Notes under the pieces: generated by a model
Databases searched by the model: none
What the model saw: only the letters and a program-made list of their open reading frames with translations
Told to the model about the DNA's origin: nothing
Translations under genes and position numbers: made by a program
Assembly (NCBI GenBank): GCA_910585195.1
Contig: CAJUCX010000001.1
Span: 62,001-126,000, forward strand
From: an uncultured Christensenellaceae bacterium
GTDB taxonomy: Bacteria; Bacillota; Clostridia; Christensenellales; CAG-314
Direction of reading: 5' to 3'
DNA: 64,000 bases
In this document: one piece after another, positions 57,309-64,000 of the stretch
Layout: every line of letters begins with the position of its first letter
Position numbering within the stretch: the stretch's first letter is position 1

Positions 57309-59327
57309 TTATGCGGATTGTTTGCTTGCGCCTTCTTGCTTTGCTTTATAAAGTTTATAGTTTTTGTCCTTATCCAAGAAGAGCAATGCAGAGTTGCCGA
57401 CCACAAACAGCGAAGTGCAGTTATGCACAAGCGCACCGGTAACAGGGTCGAGAATCGCAAACAAACTGAGTATAACTGCCGCAAAGTTTATCGTCATTGC
57501 CAAAACGATGTTTCTCTTTATTGTGCTTATGACCTTTTTGCTGAATCTCAACAGCCCCGGCAGTCTTGCGACGTCGTTATTCATAAGCGCTATGTCGGCT
57601 GTTTCTATTGCCAAGTCGCTGCCGAACGCGCCCATTGCAATACCGCAATCTGCCGTTGCCAACGACGGAGCGTCGTTTACGCCGTCGCCTATCATACAAA
57701 CTTTTCCGCCGGCTTGCTGTTTTGACTTGATATACTCTAACTTTTCATCAGGCAAAAGTTGATATTTAACTTCCTTTACTCCTGCCAGACCAGCAATGCG
57801 CTCAGCCGCGTTTTTGTTGTCGCCGGTAAGCATAACGGTATTGTAATTGTTGTTTATAAGGTTTACCGCGTACGGGCTGTCTTCTCTTATTGTATCGCTT
57901 ACGGAAACTACGCCGACAAGCTTGTCGTCTGCTTTTACGCCGATGACAGTCAAACCTTTTTCCAACATTTCTTTTGCCTTGTCGGCAATCTTTCCGTTTT
58001 CGCTTTCAAATTGCTTCCACTGTGCAATCAATACGGTTTTGCCGTTGACTTCCGCCTGCACGCCTATGCCCACAAGAGAGTTTACGGTCTTAGGCGTAAC
58101 AATCTCCGCGCGCTCTTTGGCATAATTTACAATTGCCTGCGCAATAGGGTGTTCCGAATTGTTTTCGCTGCTGCCGATGAGCGTCAAAAATTCTTTTTCT
58201 TCTATACCTTCGAAGTAAACGTCGTTTACGGCAATTTGCCCGGTTGTCAAAGTGCCCGTCTTGTCAAAACATACGGTGTTTACCCGCGCAAGTTCTTCAA
58301 TGGCTTTACCGCTCTTTACCATAATGCCGCGGTAAGACAGTGCGCCCAACCCCGCCGCGATTGCGGTAGGCGTTGCCAACGCCAAAGAACACGGACAGAA
58401 CACAACCAGCACCGTAACGCCCCTTATTGCGGCATCGAGCCACGGAATGTTGAAGGCAAATTTCGATACCAAAAATACCACTACCGCCAAAGAGATAGCC
58501 AACGGCACTATTACCGACGCCCATTTGTCCGCAAGCCTTGCAATAGGCGCTTTTTTGCCTTCCGCCTCTTCGACAAGACTTACGAGTTTTGCAACGGTAG
58601 TTTCGTTGCTCTTTTTCGTTACCTTAACTTCTATTGCGCCTGATTTATTCCACGTGCCGGCATAAACCAAATCGCCTATTTTTTTGTCGCACGGTACCGA
58701 CTCGCCGGTAATTGACGATTGGTCTACCGCAGTTTCGCCGACTATAATTTCGCCGTCTACGGCAATCATATCGTTTGGCTTGACTACTACTATATCGCCT
58801 ACGTTTATCTGCGAAACTTCCATTACAATCAACTCGCCGAATAGTTTTACCGTTGCGGTCCTAGGCGACAAATCAAGCAAACGCTCTATGCCTTTTCTCG
58901 TCCTTTTGACGGTTAAATCTTCTATATATCCGCCAAGCGCCATAAGAAAAGCAATTTCGCCCGCCGCAAACAAGTTGGAGTGGTCTGCGTGTCCCGATTC
59001 TACCGATACACCGCACCACGCAACGATTTCCAATGCAATGGACGCAAGAATTGCCACAGAAATAAGCACGCTTACTTTTATTTTCTTTTCGTGAAACAAC
59101 CCGTGCCAAGCCGCCTGAAACAGCGGAACGCCGCAAAAAATAATTACCACCCACGACGGGTTGATATATTTTGCATAAGTTTCATATGCTTCGTGCCCGA
59201 AAATATCGTGCCAAAAAAATGCAGTAACAAGCAACACTAAAGAAATAACAAGTTTTATTACTTCCCACTTATTGCTTGAAAAAAAGCCGTTCCCCTTTTT
59301 CGGGGCGGAACAACATCCGCATGCCAT
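57309..59327 (-). CDS. heavy-metal-translocating P1B-type ATPase (copper/zinc/cadmium class)
   Basis: The 672-aa membrane pump has the P1B landmarks in order: 'VVVFCPCSLALATPTAI' (CPC metal site in a membrane helix, near 311), 'CFDKTGTLTTG' (phosphorylated Asp near 357), 'SEHPIAQAI' (HP motif), 'VMLTGDNKNAAERIAG' and 'MIGDGVNDAPSLATAD'. The N-terminus has only a short Cys cluster ('MACGCCSAP') instead of a full metal-binding domain. The CPC motif and the CsoR operator in front favour copper, but zinc or cadmium is not excluded. AGGAGGTAAATTT precedes the ATG. Confidence 0.92.
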   Translation of the reverse strand: MACGCCSAPKKGNGFFSSNKWEVIKLVISLVLLVTAFFWHDIFGHEAYETYAKYINPSWVVIIFCGVPLFQAAWHGLFHEKKIKVSVLISVAILASIALEIVAWCGVSVESGHADHSNLFAAGEIAFLMALGGYIEDLTVKRTRKGIERLLDLSPRTATVKLFGELIVMEVSQINVGDIVVVKPNDMIAVDGEIIVGETAVDQSSITGESVPCDKKIGDLVYAGTWNKSGAIEVKVTKKSNETTVAKLVSLVEEAEGKKAPIARLADKWASVIVPLAISLAVVVFLVSKFAFNIPWLDAAIRGVTVLVVFCPCSLALATPTAIAAGLGALSYRGIMVKSGKAIEELARVNTVCFDKTGTLTTGQIAVNDVYFEGIEEKEFLTLIGSSENNSEHPIAQAIVNYAKERAEIVTPKTVNSLVGIGVQAEVNGKTVLIAQWKQFESENGKIADKAKEMLEKGLTVIGVKADDKLVGVVSVSDTIREDSPYAVNLINNNYNTVMLTGDNKNAAERIAGLAGVKEVKYQLLPDEKLEYIKSKQQAGGKVCMIGDGVNDAPSLATADCGIAMGAFGSDLAIETADIALMNNDVARLPGLLRFSKKVISTIKRNIVLAMTINFAAVILSLFAILDPVTGALVHNCTSLFVVGNSALLFLDKDKNYKLYKAKQEGASKQSA

Positions 59328-59386
59328 AAATTTACCTCCTTTTGTATAACTCGCTTTTGCGTCAGTTAAATCTTACAAATTTTCAT

Positions 59387-59444
59387 ACCCCCGCCCTACG
59401 GGGGTGCCTGCTATTATATTATTCCTAAATAACGTATATGTCAA
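59387..59444 (-). promoter_or_regulatory. promoter and CsoR-type operator of the metal ATPase gene
   Basis: TTGACA (59444-59439), 17 bases, TAATAT (59421-59416) on the minus strand. About ten bases after the -10 is ACCCCCG-N5-CGGGGGT (59387-59405), a GC-rich dyad in AT-rich DNA. This C-tract/G-tract type is used by CsoR/RcnR repressors, and csoR is 1.3 kb away. Metal binding to the repressor would relieve the block. Confidence 0.7.
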
Positions 59445-59528
59445 CGCTTTTTTAACAAAAAATATAAAAATTTTTGACACGTCATTTGTAAACTGCTAAA
59501 ATATAAAAAACAAAAGAAGGAGATTGTT

Positions 59529-60512
59529 ATGAACGTATTTTCACTTATTGCCGCCGTGATAGTCGGAGAAGACGTTGCGGAACCTATTGACCTTAGTTTT
59601 TTTGAAAAAATTTGGAAAACTATCGTTACTTGGTTTATAGACGAACGCGGATGGCTTTCCATTGTAAACGCACTTTTAGTGATATTGGTAGGACTTATAG
59701 TCATCAAAATTATTTTGACGATATTGCGAAAGATAATTAACCGCGGCAAACTCAAAGGCATTGCGGGCAACTTTATAGTAACGTTGTTCAAAATAATTTT
59801 ATTGTTTATTTACTTTATTGCAATTTTGCGCGTGCTTGGCATAGACACGTCAAGTTTCATTGCATTGTTGACAGTCGGCACTTTGGCTATTTCTCTCGCA
59901 ATACAGTCGGTTATATCCAACTTTGCAAGCGGAATAATTTTGGTAACGAATCACCCGTTCAAAGAAAGCGACTTTGTAGAAGTTGCAGGCGTATCGGGCA
60001 CGGTGGAAAAAATAACTTTATTTTCTACAAAAATCAAAACAACCGATAATAAAGTAATTTCCGTACCGAACTCTTCCGTAGCAAGCGCAAATATAATAAA
60101 TTACTCCACAGAAGAAAACCGCCGCGTAGATATGACTTTCGGGGTGGCTTACGGCACAGACATAGACAAAGCAAAAACAGTTATGACGTCGGAACTAGAC
60201 AATCACCCGCTTGTTTTGCACGACGAAGGCTACACCGTGCGTTTGAACGAACAAGCCGACAGCGCGCTGATATTCGTCTGCCGCTGCTGGACAAAAAATG
60301 CGGACTATTGGACGGTTTATTTTGACCTGACGGAAAGTATGACAAAGCGCTTCGAGAAAGAAGGCATAGAAATACCTTACAACAAACTCGACGTAAACGT
60401 CATTTCACAACAGGCAAGCGCACAAGTAGAAAAACCTAAAACGGCAAAACAAAAAAAAGCCGACACAAAAAAAGCGGATGCAAAAAAAGCGGATGCAAAA
60501 AAATCCAAATAA
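59529..60512 (+). CDS. mscS: small-conductance mechanosensitive channel, MscS family
   Basis: 327 aa with membrane helices near residues 43-70 and 80-110. The pore helix and beta-domain carry the MscS pattern 'TVGTLAISLAIQSVISNFAS' and 'NHPFKESDFVEVAGVSGTVE'. It releases solutes on osmotic downshock. The C-terminus is a lysine-rich tail made of KKADA repeats (about 300-327). AGAAGGAG precedes the ATG. Confidence 0.92.
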   Translation: MNVFSLIAAVIVGEDVAEPIDLSFFEKIWKTIVTWFIDERGWLSIVNALLVILVGLIVIKIILTILRKIINRGKLKGIAGNFIVTLFKIILLFIYFIAILRVLGIDTSSFIALLTVGTLAISLAIQSVISNFASGIILVTNHPFKESDFVEVAGVSGTVEKITLFSTKIKTTDNKVISVPNSSVASANIINYSTEENRRVDMTFGVAYGTDIDKAKTVMTSELDNHPLVLHDEGYTVRLNEQADSALIFVCRCWTKNADYWTVYFDLTESMTKRFEKEGIEIPYNKLDVNVISQQASAQVEKPKTAKQKKADTKKADAKKADAKKSK

Positions 60513-60518
60513 CTCAAA

Positions 60519-60552
60519 TAAAAAATGCGGTGTGTAAATCACCGCATTTTTT
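60519..60552. terminator. terminator after mscS
   Basis: AAAAAATGCGGTG and CACCGCATTTTTT pair around seven bases; T run follows. Confidence 0.85.
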
Positions 60553-60641
60553 ATTGTTCTTACATAAACAATTTAACGTATAAAAACAAATTACCGCATC
60601 ATTTTTACGGCGACGTTGCTTTTTTGCCGACGCAAATATCG

Positions 60642-60935
60642 TCAAATATATTTTTCTAATATATCGTTGAAAGATTGCAATGTTTTTGTTTCGCCCCTTT
60701 CTATACTTTCTTTTACGCAGCTGTTCAAATGTTCGCTCAAAACCTTTTTGGACAGTTTTTTTAGAGAACCGTTTACGGCGTAAAGTTGAAGTAAAATTTC
60801 TTCGCAGCCTTTACCTTCCGATACCATCTGCCTTATGCCCTTTATATGACCTTCTAAAGTTGCAAGCCTGTTGTCGATGTCTTTAATATAATACTTAGGC
60901 GAATGTTTTGCAGTTGTATTTTTGTTTTCTTCCAT
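60642..60935 (-). CDS. csoR: CsoR/RcnR-family metal-sensing repressor
   Basis: The 97-aa all-helical protein has the DUF156 pattern: 'KDIDNRLATLEGHIKGIRQM', 'EGKGCEEILLQLYAVNGSLK' and 'SEHLNSCVKESI'. The Cys in GCEEIL with His and Cys in 'HLNSC' is the Cu(I)-binding Cys-His-Cys set of CsoR. It binds C/G-tract operators as a tetramer and releases them on metal binding. GGAGG precedes the ATG. Its probable target is the ATPase promoter at 59387-59444. Confidence 0.92.
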   Translation of the reverse strand: MEENKNTTAKHSPKYYIKDIDNRLATLEGHIKGIRQMVSEGKGCEEILLQLYAVNGSLKKLSKKVLSEHLNSCVKESIERGETKTLQSFNDILEKYI

Positions 60936-60961
60936 ATTAAACCTCCAAAATTAAATCGAAT

Positions 60962-61828
60962 TTATTGCAAATTTTCTTCCAGCAGCCGTTTCATATCCGA
61001 CGGCAGCTCCGCAACGGCGTCTACGACTTCGCTTGTAAAAGGGTGAATAAAACTCAGCCTGTAAGAGTGCAATGCCTGTCTGTCTATATAAGGGCTTGCA
61101 CTACCGTATAGATTGTCGCCCACCAACGGAAAACCGCAGTTGCTCATATGTACGCGTATCTGATGAGTTCTGCCTGTAAGCAAGTTTATCTGCAAAAGTG
61201 TAAATTTTCCGTTGCTTTTCAATGCTTTATATTCTGTAACGGCTCTTTTGCCTTTGGGTGAAATTTCCCGCTTTATTTGTCCTTTTATATCAAGTATAGG
61301 CAAATCTATAATTGCGTTTCCGTCAAGATTGCCCTCTACTACGGCAAGATAGGTTTTTTGTATTTTGTTTTGCTGCAACAGCAAGTTTAATTTATCGTGC
61401 GCAAAAGAGTTTTTTGCAACTATCATAAGACCCGACGTGTCTTTATCGAGACGGTTTACCGGGTGAAAAGAAAAATCCGTTCCCCATTTACTTGCCAACG
61501 CGTTTTGCAAACTGTCGCCGAAATATCTTCTCGTGGAAATTACAGCAAGACCCGCAGGTTTATTTATTATGCAAAAGTGCTCGTCCTCAAACACAACTTC
61601 CACACTTCTTTTGCTTTTGGCGACAAAATCCGTCGGGGTGTCTGCAACGGTAATCGTTATCTCGTCGCCGTCCTTTACTCTTGCATTGCTGAACACGGTT
61701 TTGCCGTTTAACTTTATCAGTCCTTCCCGTTTGCGCAGACGGGTTATCTGTCTTGCCGACACGCCGTTTTGCGCCAAATATACGGCAAGTTCTCCATCGA
61801 AATTTTTTACGGCGAAACGATAATTCAT
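60962..61828 (-). CDS. RluA/RluD-family pseudouridine synthase
   Basis: 288 aa: an N-terminal S4 RNA-binding domain ('VYLAQNGVSARQITRLRKRE') and the catalytic domain with 'HPVNRLDKDTSGLMIVAKN' (the Asp of RLDxxTSG is the nucleophile) and 'LLTGRTHQIRVHMSNCGFPL'. It isomerises uridines in rRNA, but the site cannot be told. The ATG at 61828 overlaps the DUF1294 gene stop (ATGA); the longer frame upstream is a shadow of that gene. Confidence 0.9.
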   Translation of the reverse strand: MNYRFAVKNFDGELAVYLAQNGVSARQITRLRKREGLIKLNGKTVFSNARVKDGDEITITVADTPTDFVAKSKRSVEVVFEDEHFCIINKPAGLAVISTRRYFGDSLQNALASKWGTDFSFHPVNRLDKDTSGLMIVAKNSFAHDKLNLLLQQNKIQKTYLAVVEGNLDGNAIIDLPILDIKGQIKREISPKGKRAVTEYKALKSNGKFTLLQINLLTGRTHQIRVHMSNCGFPLVGDNLYGSASPYIDRQALHSYRLSFIHPFTSEVVDAVAELPSDMKRLLEENLQ

Positions 61829-62106
61829 ACTACCCATATCAGCAAGGAAGAAACCGCAAGGACATTCCACCAAATGAGCATCGGGATACCCATATAAAAG
61901 AAAAACTTTTTGGTTTTGTGCCTTATCGCATGCATACCGAAATATATGCCTATCGCGCCGCCAAAAAACGCAATCCAAAAAAGCGTGGACTCGCGCACAC
62001 GCCATTCACGTTTAATCGCATTTTCCTTATCTTTATACATAAGATTTACGGCAAGCGCATTTATGCAGATAAGCCATACAAATAAAATGATTTGCCCCGT
62101 ACTCAT
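61825..62106 (-). CDS. DUF1294 family membrane protein
   Basis: The 93-aa protein has two to three membrane helices and the DUF1294 signature 'YKDKENAIKREWRVRESTLF', 'AFFGGAIGIYFGMHAIRHKT'. Function unknown. TTGACT-N16-TATAAT (62145-62118) lies 11 bases before the ATG, so the leader is at most a few bases long. Confidence 0.87.
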   Translation of the reverse strand: MSTGQIILFVWLICINALAVNLMYKDKENAIKREWRVRESTLFWIAFFGGAIGIYFGMHAIRHKTKKFFFYMGIPMLIWWNVLAVSSLLIWVV

Positions 62107-62223
62107 ATTATATCTTGATTATAGCACATCAATTTGCAAAGTCAAGATAATAAGAAAATTTATGCAATAAAGAAATGCGGCACGTTATGCAATGTTTTTG
62201 TCAATTCAAATAATATAAAATAA

Positions 62224-62245
62224 GCCGCCGGCAAAAGCCGACGGC
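62224..62245 (-). terminator. degV terminator
   Basis: GCCGcCGGC and GCCGaCGGC pair around AAAA, directly after the degV stop, with T-rich sequence on the minus strand. Confidence 0.65.
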
Positions 62246-62250
62246 AAAAA

Positions 62251-63114
62251 TTATCTGTGTTTTGCGTGGAAGATAATGCCCAAAGTGCCCGGTCCGCAGT
62301 GCGTGCCGATGACAGGACCTACCATTTGCATTTGTACTCTTGTCTCCGGGAACTGCTGCAATACCGCGGCTTTAAGTTCTTCACCGCGCTCCAAGCAATC
62401 GCCGTGCAAAACAAATACGTCGTATTTGTCGAGTTCCGTTGCGCTTTCTTTCATTAAATCGATAAAAAAGCCTATGACTTTTTTGCTGCCTTTTACGGTA
62501 TTGTATTTAATGATTTTGCCTTCGTCGGTAATTTGCAAAATAGGTTTGATGCCAAGCAACTTGCCTGCAAACGCAGCCGTACCCGAAAGTCTGCCGCCCT
62601 TTTTAAGATGGTCAAGGTCGTCAACAACAAAATAAGTTGCGGTAGCAGGAGAAAATTCTTCCAAAAAGGCGATTATCTCGTCAAAAGATTTGCCTTCCTT
62701 AAACATCTTGCCCGCATAATAGCACTGTGCACCGCAGCCCAACGAAATACTTTTAGAATCAAACGAGCGGAAAGACGCTTCCGGATATTTTGCCGAGAGT
62801 TCTTTTATTGCCTCGTCCATAAAAGAAAAGGTTGCGCTCATTTCGTGCGAGAACGTCAAATAAAACATTTCTTCGCCGTTTTTGAAATGCGGCTCGAAAA
62901 TATCGAGATAGTTTTGAGTGTTAAGCGCGGAAGTCGTGCTTGTTTTGCCTTGACGCAACGCATCGAAGAAACTTTTGTAATCTCCGCTTTCGCCTGCGTC
63001 GTCCAAATATTCCACACCGTCAAGTACGTACGGCATTTTTATAAGTTCCAACCCGAATTCTTTTACTAAATTAAAATGCAATTCGGAATCTGTATCGATA
63101 AAAAAAGTTCTCAT
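62251..63114 (-). CDS. DegV family (fatty-acid-binding) protein
   Basis: 287 aa: 'MRTFFIDTDSELHFNLVKEF', 'GKTSTTSALNTQNYLDIF', 'MFYLTFSHEMSATFSFMDEA', 'SFDSKSISLGCGAQCYYAGK', 'LKKGGRLSGTAAFAGKLLGI' and a C-terminal 'IGTHCGPGTLGIIF'. This is the EDD/DegV fold that holds a fatty acid; relatives such as FakB present it to a kinase. GGAGG lies five bases before the ATG at 63114. The 63115-63298 gap has no gene. Confidence 0.9.
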   Translation of the reverse strand: MRTFFIDTDSELHFNLVKEFGLELIKMPYVLDGVEYLDDAGESGDYKSFFDALRQGKTSTTSALNTQNYLDIFEPHFKNGEEMFYLTFSHEMSATFSFMDEAIKELSAKYPEASFRSFDSKSISLGCGAQCYYAGKMFKEGKSFDEIIAFLEEFSPATATYFVVDDLDHLKKGGRLSGTAAFAGKLLGIKPILQITDEGKIIKYNTVKGSKKVIGFFIDLMKESATELDKYDVFVLHGDCLERGEELKAAVLQQFPETRVQMQMVGPVIGTHCGPGTLGIIFHAKHR

Positions 63115-63298
63115 ATGTCCTCCAAGAAATTTACTGTACACACATATTGTATAAATTATATACTAAATAACAAATTTTGACAACAAATATTTTTTAACAT
63201 ACCGACAGCGCACAACCGAAGAGAGTTCCGCAAAAACAATCGGCTGTTGTTCTTTGCAGGTTCTCTCTGATAGTTGCTGAAATTTTACGCCTGATTTT

Positions 63299-64000
63299 TT
63301 ACAGATTTTTAAGCTCTTCCATCCTGCCGTTCAACTTGGCAAGCATCTCTTTATATTTTGCAAGTTTTTCTTTTTCTTGCTCAATAAGTTTTGCGGGAGC
63401 CTTCTCCACAAAGCCCTTATTGCCGAGTTTTCCCTCGGCGCGGGCGATTTCGCTTTTAACGTCTGCCGCTTCTTTTTCCAAGCGGGCAATTTCTTTTTGC
63501 TTATCTACAAGTTCGCCCATAGGGATAAAGACTTCCCCTCCTGCGGAAACGAGAGAAACAACCTTTTCAAAAGACACGTCTTTGCCGACGAAAGTTATTT
63601 CTTCCGCACCAGCGAGTTTTTCTATATAAATAGAAGATTGCTCTATCTGCTTTTGTTTTGCGGCAGGTCTTATATAAAGGTGCAGTCTTTTTGACGGGGC
63701 TACGCCGTACTCTGCCCTTGCGTTTCTTACGGACTTTATAATTTCCTTTATCAAATCCAGAGTTTCCGCGTCGTCTTTATATATGGACTTTTTGTCAAAA
63801 ACAGGATACTGCGCCAACATAATAGTACGCTCGTGATTAGGCATATTTTGATAAATCGACTCCGTAATAAACGGTACAAACGGATGCAGAAGTTTAAGTA
63901 TCTTGTCAAGGCAATAGTTAAGCACGCTTACGGTAACGGTTCTCGCCTCTTCATCTGTTCCGTACAGCACGGGTTTTGAAAACTCTATATACCAATCGCA
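63299..64000 (-). CDS. valS: valyl-tRNA synthetase (C-terminal part, runs off the window)
   Basis: The visible 233 residues end the enzyme: 'CDWYIEFSKPVLYG' at the window edge, the anticodon domain 'YCLDKILKLLHPFVPFITES', and the C-terminal coiled coil ('KQKEIARLEKEAADVKSEIA', 'KAPAKLIEQEKEKLAKYKEM') typical of ValRS. The frame continues past 64000; the HIGH and KMSKS motifs lie outside. Confidence 0.95.
   Translation of the reverse strand, partial: CDWYIEFSKPVLYGTDEEARTVTVSVLNYCLDKILKLLHPFVPFITESIYQNMPNHERTIMLAQYPVFDKKSIYKDDAETLDLIKEIIKSVRNARAEYGVAPSKRLHLYIRPAAKQKQIEQSSIYIEKLAGAEEITFVGKDVSFEKVVSLVSAGGEVFIPMGELVDKQKEIARLEKEAADVKSEIARAEGKLGNKGFVEKAPAKLIEQEKEKLAKYKEMLAKLNGRMEELKNL

Noticed and set aside
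61829..62005. Longer N-terminus for the RluD-family gene
   Set aside because: The extra 59 residues are the out-of-frame shadow of the DUF1294 gene; the ATGA overlap at 61828 gives a clean family start.
1..64000. tRNA or rRNA genes, including one at the element's attachment site
   Set aside because: I saw no cloverleaf-like or rRNA-like sequence; the insertion target is spoIIID, not a tRNA gene.

Overview
The window comes from a low-GC, spore-forming, anaerobic member of the Bacillota (Clostridia-like). The evidence is the sporulation genes yabP, yabQ and spoIIID, a pyruvate:ferredoxin oxidoreductase, a rubrerythrin-PerR pair, an ECF transporter module and strong SD or TTGACA/TATAAT-type promoters. 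The species cannot be named from the sequence alone.

Layout. 1-16.8 kb is ordinary chromosome: rpsI/rplM, truA with ecfT-ecfA2-ecfA1, nifJ, an acyltransferase, a GPH-type transporter, an aroK-like/aroQ/metallo-beta-lactamase operon, rubrerythrin-perR, ttcA and an acetyltransferase. 51.6-64 kb is chromosome again: spoIIID 5' part, a 56-aa ORF, divIC-like, yabQ, yabP, cysS, serS, a copper/heavy-metal P-type ATPase with a CsoR-like operator and csoR, mscS, an RluD-family gene, DUF1294, degV and the end of valS.

Between them, 16,918-51,567 is a 34.65-kb mobile element inserted inside spoIIID, a mother-cell sporulation regulator. The gene's first 38 codons lie at the right end and its last 46 codons at the left end. 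Both junctions share ACATA, and joining there restores an 84-residue SpoIIID in frame. A large serine recombinase sits at the left end, and the joined element ends form an attP with 13-bp inverted arms (12/13 identical) symmetric about one dinucleotide. This is a 'skin-like' intervening element in a sporulation gene. Every gene in it is on the minus strand, the same strand as spoIIID.

The element carries two defence systems. The first is a type 4 BREX locus (brxP-brxC-pglZ-brxL) with a cysteine desulfurase, a small Cys-rich protein and two uncharacterised flanking genes, which suggests sulfur-based DNA marking. The second is a three-gene PIWI-RE system (REase-fold protein, DinG-type helicase, PIWI-RE protein). 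Its helicase is cut in two reading frames by a run of 13 G, a candidate phase-variation switch, and its operon is preceded by a promoter, a structured leader and a strong intrinsic terminator. The element also has a SAM-I riboswitch in front of an 88-aa unknown gene, a free-standing structured RNA gene, two phase-locked repeat families (33-bp and 23-bp periods) and a duplicated, truncated Smr gene.
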